A stretch of 64,000 bases of DNA from Eudromia elegans. Lineage: Eukaryota > Chordata > Aves > Tinamiformes > Tinamidae. Positions 26,601 to 37,955 of this stretch are shown piece by piece. A program made the translations under genes and the position numbers. The first letter of the stretch is position 1; every line of letters starts with the position of its first letter. The notes under the pieces were generated by a model that saw only the letters and a program-made list of their open reading frames with translations, made no database searches and was not told the origin of the DNA. The DNA is taken from positions 92,170-156,169 of the forward strand of contig PTEX01000150.1 in the NCBI GenBank assembly GCA_003342815.1. The letters are read 5' to 3'.

Positions 26601-28717
26601 CTGGAAAATTTGGAAAAATTATGATTTCAGGCAGGCTGGATATTGAGCGTAGACCTTGCATGTAGATTAAACAGTTTGTGATGCTATTCCAAAATTAGTT
26701 TTTCAGCTCATATTTTAGGATTTTTCTCTTCCTTTATATTATTACTAGCATAAATAATCCAAGCATTAGATACAACCATCCCAGTTGTACCAGTTAGCAA
26801 GGGTTGTACAATAATCAAATTCAGACATTTAACACGACACACCTCATTTGAGAACATTTAAATTCTGGTTTAAATCTAAAACTGATTTTTTGGGGGAAAA
26901 AGTTATTTCCTTTAGATATAATCACAACCTCAGGAATGAAATAAAGTATAATGAGGTGATAAGGTATAATTTAGACTAAAATAAATGCTCACATTTCAAG
27001 TTCTTTACAGCTTCAGTGCAAAGCCTGTTGAAATTAGACTAAATTTTCCTGAAATTCAGTGGCATTTGGATTCAACATCAACATAAAATATTTTATGCGT
27101 TACTTTTGTGGAATTAAACACATCCAGGGAAATACGGGATCCTATGAATTAGCCTAACATTGCCATACAGTTAAAGCTGTCAAAAAGGTGGTATGTCAGA
27201 TTTTGTTGCTTTTTTGTCTGGCTGAGTATGGGCTGAGTGTGACAAACATCATCAGAATGCTAAGGTTGCAGTCTTGCATGGAGATCGATCAGGTGCTTGA
27301 TGCTATTTAGCATTTGGGTGAAGGTATATCTATTGGTATGCTTCCTGTTACCCCTGCAAGATTTTCTCCTAACTACCTACACATCCAAAATATCAGCTCA
27401 CGCTTCAGTTTCATTCATGACAGAAATCTAGTCATAAAGTGCCAAAGTCTAAAATTTTGGATGTAATTAATGACAGATTCCTAGCATTCTTAGCATTGGC
27501 ACACATCATTAGCATTCATTAGCAACACCACTGTTCAGATTGGTACAGGCACAGAAAGCTCCTCATCATACCCAGATTAGACCAATGATCTGTTCAGTTT
27601 ATGCTGAGATTAGATCTGTATCCATATATTTCATGCCGGTCCTGCTGTGTTTCACTAAATCTAGCAGGCATGGCCAGTTTTAGCTGAAAAATGAATATTT
27701 CCAGACTAAACGCAGCTTTTAACTGTAGCTCCATCGTGAAGTGCTGGACTCCCTGTCCAAAACAATTGGAGGCTGAAAAAGTGAACAGGTGAAATGATGG
27801 AAATTGTCCTGGCTTTATCATCCCACCTATCTTCCAGATGTAACATAAGGCTAAATTTTGGGACCCCACAGACCCCACAGTCTATTCATGCTTTCAGTGA
27901 TTAGCCTGCTGAGAGCACTAGGGACAGTAGGAAACAGCAAGGCTATTCTCTGGGTACAAATGGAGGGTAAAAGACAATGCAAAGTATGGAGGATGATATG
28001 TGAATGTGCTCTCACAATACATAGTTTAAAATGTTTGCTAGAGCACAAAGGGTGTCGGAGAGCAGTTATGCAACTGCATATTACTACTGTTACAGCTCCT
28101 ACAACTGTACTGTGCTCTGCAGTACAACAGGAAGAGAAACAACATGTTAGAAAGAGATAACTCTGCCTGCCTGAGTGTGAAACACAGCAGGAGCCAAGAC
28201 CTAGATAGCACTCACAGATGCCTCCCTCAAGACACAGCAGTTTTCAGTTCCCGGTCTTGTGGAGTGCCCCTTGACATCTATTCACATCATGCTCCTGTGC
28301 AAGGGGTTGCTGATCCCTACCTCTAGGTATTTGTTTGCTGCATAGTGAGGATGAAGAAGACAACAAAATGTGAATAAGAGCTTGATGCATGCGGCAGAGA
28401 CATTGAAGCTGAGAGTGATTAGAAAGCCAGAGGCAGGTCAGTCTAAGGCACTCAGATCTCAGAAAATTAATCTAGCTGTGGACTCAAGCTGCTAGTTTTG
28501 CTCTGTATTATGTGGTTAATGCTAACTCTACTGCACAAATGGGGATGTCTTGGACATCTGCTCAGTTGCAGCAATATGTGAACACAGCTATCAAAACAAT
28601 GAAAAAAAATATTTACATAACTCCAGTCAGATAGCAACTATCACCATTATTCAGTTAAGTGTAAAACAAATTCCATATAATGTTTCCAAATGATTTGAGT
28701 ATTTAACTAATACAGAC

Positions 28718-28729
28718 GTGTGTGTGTGT
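28718..28729. repeat. (GT)6 microsatellite
   Basis: Six GT dinucleotides followed by TATA. Short and of no evident function. Confidence 0.85.
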
Positions 28730-31303
28730 ATATTGTCCATGTTTGTGAGGGTTAAATATATAGATAAAATTGAATTGCCATGAGAACACTGTCTGGCACT
28801 TTTATTCTCTTCCTTCTGGCTTGATTTTTCTCATGAGAGATTTTTGGAGATGGAACAATGGCTGACCCTAGGAAATCCACTCTTTTTTGAACACCACTTC
28901 AAAAACTCTGTAGTTTAAACACTCCCAAAGCTCACAAAGACAAGTAGCTGATTCATTCTGGCATTTCCAAAACATCTTTGAAAAGACTAATGAATGTTGG
29001 AATAAAAAAAAAAATAAAAAAGGAGTTCTTTTAGTGTTTATTTAATCTAAAGTGCCTTGGGAGTGGGAATCAGTGAGCATTTTATCGCTCAACCTTTTCC
29101 TTAATTCTACTCCCATGTTTGTCAGCAGCATTGAGCCTCCTAATATCTGCATGAGATGTTTAGCTTTTTACAAAAATATTCTATGAGTTTCCAAGCCTTT
29201 TGTTCCTATTTAAAATGGACTATATCCTTTCCCTATTCCTCACACAGAAATCATACTAACCATTTTGTGTGAGCACTAATGCAAAAATGACATTAAGCCA
29301 TGTTTGTCCGAAGGCTAGCAGAGCTCTCTGAGATGCAGCGTCACTCAGATATTTTTCTTTCCTTCTTTCCAAGCTATTTTGTCACAGGCTGCATCCTTCG
29401 CTGTGAAATTTATACTGTTACCAGAAAATGACCTGGACGATTTTATTGTAACATCTGACTTTAATTTCTACTTTTACAATACTGAATACATTTTGGACCA
29501 TTGTCTTTGGAGAGGCATGTGTATCTGTGAACATGCATGCACGTTTTTCATTTGCATGTTTATTTTGGAAGAATGCAAATGATACTTAAATAGTTAGTGA
29601 GATCCCGTACCTAGTTTTCAGACAGAACTCTCTATAGATGAAACCAAATCAGGTATGTTTCATGGTTAACAAATGTGTGCCGAGTTGACTAATAAGGACT
29701 AAGTACACTTTTAGGATTTCTGATCTATTTAAGAGTCCATAAACCCAAATCCATGATAGGACCTTACATGCATGTGCTTTGGTGGAAATAGCTCAGTATT
29801 TTTGTGCCCTGATATCTGCATCCTCCAGAGCCTCCAGGACCACAGGAATACCAGGGTCTTTTTTTCCTTCATTATAACTGTATTTTTTAAGAATACTTGA
29901 TTTTCCAAACACAACCACTAAATATATTAGATCTTTTTTCCTAGATACTGGTTGTGAAAGCATATGTGTTCAATATACACACACAAACACATTAGCTGCA
30001 CTACCACACCTCTGGGATTGGTTTTTTTTTCAATTTAACACTTAATCTGTAGTGGTTAAGTCCTTAAGGAATTAATAGAAGAGAAACATTTTCCTGTTAT
30101 ATGTGGCAATTTGCATCCACATTCCAGTAATAAAATCCGGATCTTTAAGAAATCAGTTAGCTAGATTCTTTTTCCTAGAAATATTTTTGGTTTTTTGCTA
30201 CTATTACGAGTGTTTCCTAAAAGAATATAGAACATCTAAGGGCCCAAATCTTAATGAAATTAGTAAAATGTGTGCTCCAAATGTTTGTGGACTGCCTTGA
30301 AAATTTCAGCTTTCATATATAATAGATAAGATACTATTAACTGACTATCATTAAAGTTTGCTTTCTCAGAGAAGCGTAATGACAGAACTTAATCTAACCA
30401 TAGGGTAGCTTTGAGAAAGAAGAGATGGAGTTACTGACCTTAGCTGAATCTGTGACCTCTGGTATTTAAAAGGTAAGGTAGATAAAAGACTGTTAAATGA
30501 AGAATGGATGGACTTTTCCTGACAGACTGCAGTATTTTTCCCTTTGATGCAAAAGGAAATTGTGATGGGAATCTGGGACATCCTGAAATCTTAATGCAAG
30601 AACTAGGCTTCTGAGGTGTAGTTTATAACAACCACCAGAGCTGGTGAGCAGTTTCCTTCTTATTAAACCATTAATGGTGTGCTGAATTCCAGAGACAGAA
30701 CTGCCTTACATTTTAAGCATTATTTTTTTTTTCTTTTGGGGCAGCGACTGACCCTGATTTTACACTTGTGTACATTTTGGGTTTGCTTACTGTATAGCAT
30801 AGCATTAAAGTCTCCCATTTGCTTAATTTGTACATGATGGTTCAATAACCTGAATTGTGTGTCAAATTGCTTATTTGCTCATTTTGGTTAGCTTCAAAGA
30901 ATGATTCCCTCTGGGGATCCTGGACTCCTTTCAACTGAACAAATTGCGACTCTGGTCTATCAATGTAAACCAGCTACAGGTAGAGTGGCATCCTCAGAGC
31001 AAACACATCTAGAAATACCACATTTGCTTCTTTCAAACATCCATTCCTTCTTTAGCTAATGTTATTACAAGAGAATGATATTGCAGCATGCTAAAATTTA
31101 GATTTTATTTGCGTTTCAGAATAATGCCATTTGGCATCAGAGTGATGCCATTTGGTTTCAGATGTCCTGGGGTTTTTTTGATGTTCTGTCCTTGCCATTC
31201 AGCATTGGTACCTGGAAAAGGGACACTAGGGGTTGGGCTTTTTGTTGATGACTTCACTGTGCAGAATCACTTCCCCGTTTTCTTTGTTTCAGTAACTTGC
31301 TGT

Positions 31304-31374
31304 TATAGGTATATTTTTATAGGTTTTCTCTACAAAGAATATAGGTATATTTTTTAGGTTTTCTCTACAAAGAG
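31304..31374. repeat. 36-bp tandem duplication
   Basis: Two adjacent near-identical units, 31304-31339 and 31340-31374. Both begin TATAGGTATATTTTT and end AGGTTTTCTCTACAAAGA. They differ by a short indel in the T-run and the last base. This is the longest clean tandem duplication in the window and must be recent, because little divergence has accumulated. Confidence 0.9.
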
Positions 31375-31948
31375 TAGAAGAGCCTGTTAGTTCACTGTGA
31401 CCAGTCTCCCACTTTGAGTCCTGAACTACTAAAGCCAGGAAAAATAAAAAGAAACAAACAAAAAAAGGCTTTAAATGTCCAAGAAACAAGAACAGTTACT
31501 GATAAAAAGCATGTTAAAGGTGAAATCTGGATGATTTAGATCCTTCTGTAGGTGAGCAGAAAAAGCAATATAAACTAAAGTATGTGCTGATTTAATTTAG
31601 AAAATACAAACCTAGAGTTTTGTTGAGTAAATAAGCAGAAAATAGAATGCAGCAAATTCAGCATCCATAGTCTATCCTTCTGTTGCCTTATCTCCAGGTG
31701 CAGCTACTTCTCATTTTGCTAAATGAGATGAAAAAAGAAAAAGAAAAGGAAGATAAGACATGAATCCTGAGAATACACCTTCCCAATATACAACAAAAAT
31801 AAAGAAATCTTTGCCTATCCACAGAAGCCTTGGTAAGCTTTGGCTTAGGTGGTTGTCTTTACACGGAGGTGCAGGTGCTGCTGGCACTCCAAAGGCTATG
31901 CATACCTTATTATCCTTTCCCTGGTCCCTAAAAGGACAAAATGAAAAA

Positions 31949-32450
31949 AGGATTCACAGACTTACAGGCATTAATGTTGGAAGGGCTCACCTCAACTCTT
32001 CATTTCACCTGAGTTTGTGGACCAACTAGCCACAGATTTTTTCCAGGGGTAGGAGGAGGGATTTAATCATACCTTCATATCTCCTAGAATGATTTTTAAT
32101 TTTATTTTACACATACAAGTAAAGGCCACATTGGGTTGTCCCTTCCCCTGCTCATCTAGGATACTTTCATATAGTTCAATTTCCCTCTTTGCTAAAAAGG
32201 TATATCTTATCTCAAGGCTGAATTTATCTAACTTTCAGCCTCTGATCTAGTTATGTCTTTGTCAACAAGCTCAGAAAGGCCCCTGCTATCACATCTCTTT
32301 TCCATGTGTAAGTGCCTAGGCACAATGATCAAGCCACCTCTCAATCTTATCTCAGATAAACTGAAGAGATTGAACTCAGTAAGCCTCACACAGAACAACT
32401 TGTTTTCCAGATGATGGATCAAACCTCTCAAACCTTTCATCTCTGGCCCT
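31949..32450 (-). mobile_element. ancient, decayed CR1 LINE fragment
   Basis: A second old CR1-family copy, in the same orientation as the others. On the plus strand it shows a degenerate 3'-end block (GATTCACAGACTTACAGGCA with GTTGGAAGGGCTCACC, about 31949-31992). Antisense coding-region blocks follow: TTTGCTAAAAAGGTATATCT with CTCAAGGCTGAATTTATCTA (about 32189-32232), AATGATCAAGCCACCTCTCA (about 32323-32342), and GATAAACTGAAGAGATTGAA near 32355. The order matches the CR1 3' region. Frames are broken, so it is inactive. The stretch at about 32030-32130 fits poorly and may hold an insertion or strongly diverged sequence. Boundaries are approximate, and identification is from remembered consensus. 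Confidence 0.72.
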
Positions 32451-33160
32451 GATATTAAGCTGTGCTGCTACCCTGGAATGTGGGAGGGCTCTTCAAAGGG
32501 TTTTTGAGTGACCACCTGATACTGAAGTACTGTCTGAAGGGGTGTTGATTCAAGCCTTGGCTTTAAGAACCTAGTGGCTATGGCTGTTTCAGAGCTGGGC
32601 TTTGCAACAAGGCATAAGCAAACAGGAGAGCAGTTCTCTGCTACGGAAGGCAGATGTGCCTCCAGGTTTCTTTCTGCTAAGCAGAACGTCTTCCTGGTAT
32701 GATTTTTTTGCCTCCCTTGCTCTAGCAAATGAAGCTGTGGAAGCACACGTGATGAACAACATCAAAGCTCTGCTTATACCTCATACAATCCATCCTCTGC
32801 ACACAGAAAGGAATTCAGCAGCTCCAGGAAGGTTCCTCTCTTCCACAGGTTACAAGCCCTAATCTAAAAATATATCCCAACATATAAAAGCACAAGTAGA
32901 TAAGCATGTGTACACACTTCTCTGTCACTGCTTTAACAATTATGATTAATACAAACATTTGTGATTTAAATCAACAGTTCTCAAAACATTTTTAAACTAA
33001 TTGAGGGTCTGATGCATTTTTAATGATATTTCAAATCATTCCTTTTGGAGAGGGTTCCACTGAAGTCCGCAGATAATCAAATATCTTTCCCTTGGCTTCA
33101 GTGAGTTCTAATCAGTTCCATATACTAGAAGGGTTTAATCTTTCAAAGTCATAATTAATA
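32451..33160. other. spacer between two CR1 copies
   Basis: About 700 bp of non-coding DNA between the ancient CR1 and the younger CR1. I see no feature in it. It could include additional decayed CR1 sequence that cannot be recognised by eye. Confidence 0.5.
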
Positions 33161-33850
33161 TCATAGAATCATAGAATGGCTAGGGTTGGAAGGGACCTGT
33201 AGAGGTCATCTAGTCTAACCCCCCTGCACACGCAGGGTCCCCTAGAGCATGTGGCACAGGGTGGCGTCCAGGCGGGTTTTAAAGATCTCCAGAGAAGGAG
33301 ACTCCACCACCTCTCTGGGCAGCCTGTTCCAGGGCTCTGTCACCCTCCCTGTTAAGAAATTCTTTCTCTAGTTCCTGTGGAACTTTTGGTGCCTCAATTT
33401 GTGGCCGTTTCCTCTAGTTCTATCACTGGCCACCACTGAGAAGAGGCCAGCCCCATCTTCCTCGCTCCTTCTCTTGAGGTATTTGTATACATTAATCAGG
33501 TTCCCTCTCAGTCTTCTCTTCTCCAGGCTGAAGAGGCCCAGCTCTCTCAGCCTTTGCTCATAGGGCAGATGTTCCAGGCCCCTAATCATCTTNGTGGCCC
33601 TGCGCTGGACTCTCTCTAGCAGCTCCACGTCCCTCCTGCACTGGGGAGCCCAGAACTGCACACAGTACTCGAGGTGCGGCCTCACCAGGGCTGAGTAGAG
33701 GGGCAGAATCACCTCCCTCGACCTGCTGGAGACGCTCTGCTTAATGCACCCCAAGATCCCATTGGCCGCCTTGGCCACGAGGGCACACTGCTGCCTCATG
33801 GTCAACTTGTCGTCCACCATGACGCCCAGGTCCCTCTCTGCGGGGCGTGT
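33161..33850 (-). mobile_element. CR1: 5'-truncated CR1 LINE, relatively young
   Basis: The 3' 690 bp of a CR1 non-LTR retrotransposon, inserted so that its sense strand is the minus strand. The 3' terminus is diagnostic. On the plus strand TCATAGAA is tandemly repeated (33161-33168, 33169-33176), followed by the GGTTGGAAGGGACC block (33185-33198); there is no poly(A) tail. Upstream (higher coordinates) lies the C-terminal part of the ORF2 reverse transcriptase, still largely in one frame. The element stops abruptly near 33850, giving a 5' truncation typical of incomplete target-primed reverse transcription. No target-site duplication is evident, as expected for CR1. It is clearly more intact, and so younger, than the copies at 18.2 and 31.9 kb. 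It cannot move, because the endonuclease and most of the reverse transcriptase are missing. Confidence 0.97.
33242..33850 (-). pseudogene. CR1 ORF2 reverse-transcriptase C-terminal remnant
   Basis: About 200 codons of the CR1 ORF2 C-terminus, which in full elements follows the endonuclease and reverse-transcriptase core. The frame reads through [11 protein letters not shown], then [20 protein letters not shown] and [10 protein letters not shown], and [16 protein letters not shown], all characteristic of avian CR1. An in-frame TAG at 33368-33370 sits where the intact frame I recall has a methionine (before RKNF). The frame then continues for 41 codons (including WNRLPREVVESPSLEIFK) to the natural-looking stop at 33242-33244. 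The start is lost by 5' truncation; the ATG at 33818-33820 is internal, not a true start. A single undetermined base (N) at 33593 falls in the third position of an ACN codon, so the residue is Thr whatever the base. Non-functional. Confidence 0.95.
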
Positions 33851-36530
33851 GACGTGTTATTTTGTGCCATCCTCTAACATTATTTCTCAATTAGCCAGGT
33901 TGTTTATTAGCATAATTTTGAAGGACCTTAAGTCCTATCAGCTAAGTTACGAAGAAATAATACTAGAATTGAGCAAATAGTTGACCATTTTTCACCACAA
34001 GGTTTTATACACTTTTCAAGGAACAAGTAGTCCTGAGGCACAATAAAAACAACTGAGAACAATAAAATGCATTATGCATAGGTTCCTGTACATTTATAGG
34101 TTTGCTAACTGATACAAATACAAATAGTAAAAAAAAGAAGATTAATAAACAACTATAAATAAAATTTTGGATCTCATCTGTGACTTATTCACATTCTCAC
34201 TGTAGACCTTAAACACTGTCACACGGATTGAAGTATTTCAATATTTAACAAGCAACATTTTAGGCAAGAAGCAAAAATGAACATTTTTTTGGGCAGAAGG
34301 TCCCCATGATTAGGAAGTCCCATTTAGCTCTCACAGACGCAGGCTCACCTGTGCAGCAGCTCCGTACCATGTTTAGCAGTAGCATCTCTGTACTATGCTT
34401 ATTTTTTCACATCATATACAAAATGTGGTTTTTCTATCTTTTCACAGGATGAAGCGCATCCCAAGAGACATTTAAACCCCTTTTTCCTGGGTTCCATGTT
34501 AACTTGTCTGCACATGGCTCCGTTGCTGTCTAAAGTCACCCCTGAGAAGGTGGACTGAAAATCGATTGGTAATAAGCAGCAAGAATTTGTTAACGTCAAA
34601 GTGTCACAGCACAAAATTAGTAGCTAGTTTTCTCAGACGTCCCTGAAACCTGAATAACTTACCCAAATATCTTTGGCCACAAAAGAAGAATAGTATGTTA
34701 CCAGCTCTGCAGTCTGCATTTGGTGTTTCTCTCTCTTCAGCTTTCTCAATACAATCCTTTGAAGGTGCTTATTCTGCTTTGTGAAGCACACTGCTGAATC
34801 TGCAGTGTCCAAAAAACATAATGAGAGTGTCAAAACTCAGTGCTGATAAGGTAAACACTTTTCTAAATGAACTAGTGCTGCTGACACCAAAGCTCATTCC
34901 AGCACAAAAGAAACAGAGTAAAAGGAATCGCCTGACCCTGAAGTCCAGCAGCAACTCATGAAATCGAAGACTGTCTAGTGCTATATTATGGAGAGGTAAA
35001 TTCGCCATTCCCTCGGTAGCAGGATAGGGATGGGCAGGACAGAGCTGAGGGCTTGCCCCAGGGCTAAGCACAACACACATTTACACCACCAAAGCAAGGG
35101 AAAGCAGAGGAACTCACATGGGTAGCAATGCACAGGATCCTGCAGTTTTCTGGCCACGAATCTTCTTGGACTCTTTCCATCACTGGCCGTAGCTCCAAGA
35201 AGTGGAGTAGCCGTGCAGTCCAGTATGCAGATAGGGGTCTGACCTTCCCTTCTCTCCTTTTGAGAAACAAAGGGAGTTTGGATTCCCATTCCATTGTTGA
35301 TCCCTGCAAGCTCTAGTATAGGAGTTTGGATTCATCAGCTTCCTGAATCCCCCAGCTACAGTCCTGTCTGCTACTCCAAGTCCCTTATCTTAGTTCTTGT
35401 TCAATCTTATTACTTAATACTTCAGTCATAATACTATAAATATAGCAATAATAAACACAGGGTACATTAGTAGGCTCTATAAAGATTGTGCAATTACGTG
35501 GCAAACATAAAGTTTGCTTGTTACAAGAGCAGCTAGTAACAGCCGCATAACAATTTGTATTCTACATCTGTGTCCTCACTTCTTATAACGTTCAGGTGTT
35601 CAGGAGAGGTGCCTCATACTGAGCTGTTAATTCCATATTTAGGCACCTTGACTTTAAATGTACTGAGTGCCTCTTGGCACTGATGAATGTCAAATAGCTT
35701 TCAGATTCAGGAAATTGCATGAATTTTTATTTTCTCAAGTCTGTGGATTTGTCCTTGAAGGTAAGGAATTTCCATTTTGTTTTTATTCTATTAAATAATA
35801 AGAAAATTAATATTTCCCATATAAGAATACCAATATAAGAATACCAGTGATAATTTTTAAAGGAGCAGGATATGATATTAAAAAATGTTAAAAAAAGCAG
35901 CAGATATGATATAAGAAACAGGTGGATGATACAGTTAGCTACTCAAAAGTTGACAGAGTTAAGGTTTCACATGAAATGCAAATTTTCCTATAGAAGGAAA
36001 GCCAGGATCACTAACAGCTGAGTTGTAATGGAAAAGATGCAGACAGATAAACTTAACACTTTCATACTCTATTTTGCAGTTGAAGGCCACAATTATTATA
36101 TTCTGCATTGCTCTTATTCCTTTCTAATACACAAGAAAACTGAGTCTTCTTAATAAGCTACAAAGTAATGGAGTTGTGGCTTTGCAATAATTCTTGAAAC
36201 AAGAAAAGATCCATTTTCACATATGAGATGCAGAGAGAGAACTGTGGCGTGCGGCTGATGCGTAGCTTGATATGAGGATGTGGACAAAGAATCTAAAACA
36301 TTCAGGGGCCTAATGAAACTATTATGTAGCTATTAAGGGAAAATCTTCAAGGACTTAAACGAACAGAAAGAAAACAAATTGCTTGCACGCACCCAGAGAG
36401 ATATTACTAAGAACAGTAGATGAAAAAATAGTAGAGTAGAAATCTGGGACAAGAGCCTTTTTTCACTGGAAATGTCCTTTTCTTACCCTCTTATTTGTAC
36501 CTCTCTGACAAATCAGAGAATTAAAGTATT
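33851..36530. other. non-coding DNA, no gene recognised
   Basis: AT-rich, no exon supported. Around 34980-35310 several overlapping minus-strand frames of about 80-103 codons coincide with slightly GC-richer sequence, but they share no domain and compete with one another. Confidence 0.5.
35819..35846. repeat. 14-bp tandem duplication
   Basis: ATATAAGAATACCA occurs at 35819-35832 and 35833-35846, identical copies. Confidence 0.9.
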
Positions 36531-36689
36531 GAAGAGAAAGAGAAAGAGGAAGAAAGAGAGGAAGAGAGAGAGGAAGGGAGGAAGGGAGAGAGGGAGGGAG
36601 AGAGGGAGGGAGGGAGGAAGGGAGGGAGGGAGGAAGGAAGGGAGGAAGGAAGGGAGGAAGGAAGGAAGGAAGGAAGGAAGGAAGGAAAA
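36531..36689. repeat. 159-nt uninterrupted polypurine tract
   Basis: Every base from 36531 to 36689 on the plus strand is A or G. It starts as GAAGAGAAAG-type sequence, passes through GGGAGGGAGAGA blocks, and ends as a pure (GGAA)n microsatellite from about 36650. The mirror symmetry of the repeat units makes intramolecular triplex (H-DNA) formation plausible. Frames running through it on both strands (Lys/Arg/Glu-rich or Leu/Pro/Ser-rich) are artefacts of composition. Confidence 0.97.
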
Positions 36690-37460
36690 TAATAGACTTC
36701 ATTTCATTTTAGGTTCTACTAATTCAAAAGCCACACTTTTGTAAGTGAGGAGGAAAAGCCAAAAAGTGTAATTAATATCAGCTCAAATTCTGATTAAGTG
36801 ACCTTCAGTTCACCCTTCTGCCCTCATATTCATTTTCCACGGATAATTATTAAATAAACATCCTAAGTCAGCTTATTGTCTTTTGCTCCAAATATGATGC
36901 AGGACTACAGTAACTTTATACTTAAAAGAAACTGAAAAAGAAAACAAAACAAAGAATATTATTTTAATAACATACATTATACCAGCAATGTTTTATAGAA
37001 TTAAAAATTGTAATTTTTGGAAGAGGTTAGTTTGAAATATGTTGCTTAAGGAACTGGGAGGCCTTAATCTTTCAGAAGTTGTCCCTTTGAAAGACTGTGC
37101 AAGAGTGGGCCCTGTTGAATCTAAGTATGTAGCCAAGTCTCAGATACTTGGGATTAACTCTGACTATTTCAATTGTGTCATAATAAGTTCAAACCTTCTG
37201 AGTACCAAGACCCACTTCGAGCAATGATAAACCCGAATTTGATTGAATGGGAAACTGAGACAAAAAACCATGGCTCAGCTGGGGAACTCATTTCTTGCAT
37301 CTTGTACTCTTTTTTTTTTTATCAAACAAGAAATGCCGAAGGCTTTCTGAACAACAGAAAATGTGCAATTTCTTTCACAAACATACATCTACACTTTATT
37401 TTCTTATTGTTGTTGACAGAACCCTTCATTATGCCCTTAAAGAATCATTTTATGTTTATT
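36690..37460. other. non-coding DNA, no gene recognised
   Basis: AT-rich sequence between the polypurine tract and the candidate polyadenylation site. Overlapping plus-strand frames (for example 37173-37550) look like chance. Confidence 0.5.
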
Positions 37461-37579
37461 TGTACTGTCTGTACAGATTTGGGGACTTGTTTTATGAATT
37501 GCCAGAAGGCAATGTCTTTTTTTAATAAAAGTTTATTACACTTTGATTGATTTCCCTGATATTCATCGTGTGCGTCTGT
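37461..37579 (+). promoter_or_regulatory. candidate polyadenylation site
   Basis: The elements occur in canonical order. Two TGTA motifs (37461-37464 and 37470-37473) match the UGUA sites bound by cleavage factor Im. An AATAAA hexamer lies at 37524-37529, and a GT-rich stretch (37568-37579) sits about 40 nt further down, as expected of a downstream element. This could mark the 3' end of a plus-strand transcript such as a lncRNA or the UTR of an upstream gene. AATAAA is common by chance in AT-rich DNA and no exon was found upstream, so confidence is low. Confidence 0.3.
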
Positions 37580-37920
37580 ATTACAGTTACTCATTTTTGC
37601 TCTAAAGCCCAAATTACTCTACCTAATGTACCAGAGGAACACCGTAACAGTTAGCAATCGACAGTGCAAAATGTTTCTCAGTTTTATTTCTCAGTGCAGA
37701 TGTTCCCATGGAAAATTCATTGACTGCTAGTTTTCCAGGGTCCTTATTTATTAATTCATGGTATTTTGCAAGAGTAAGTCATGAGTGAGAAGCACAAATG
37801 TGAGATAGAGCTCAGCCACCTGATCACTTTACCACAAATTAACAAATCACTATGTGTTGTCTGAATTGTGCTAGGGATGCTAAAAGCATCCATATGCGTG
37901 CACTTACCAAAAGTAAATAA

Positions 37921-37955
37921 GAAAAAAAGAAGAGGAAAAAAAAAAGGAAAAAAAG
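37921..37955. repeat. A-rich polypurine tract
   Basis: An uninterrupted A/G run of about 35 nt (GA7, GAAGAGG, A10, GGA7 and so on). Low-complexity. Confidence 0.9.

Larger units (their letters stand above)
19033..31303. other. AT-rich non-coding DNA, no gene recognised
   Basis: No exon, RNA gene or intact mobile element is supported. The region contains the microsatellites and tandem duplications listed separately. Open frames reach at most about 119 codons (minus strand 20802-21161) and have no recognisable domain. Confidence 0.55.

Noticed and set aside
33161..33850. Endogenous retrovirus or host reverse-transcriptase gene
   Set aside because: The 3' octamer repeat, absence of LTRs and the residue pattern identify it as a CR1 LINE.
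36463..36744. Frames rich in Lys/Arg/Glu (plus) or Leu/Pro/Ser (minus)
   Set aside because: Entirely explained by the 159-nt polypurine tract.
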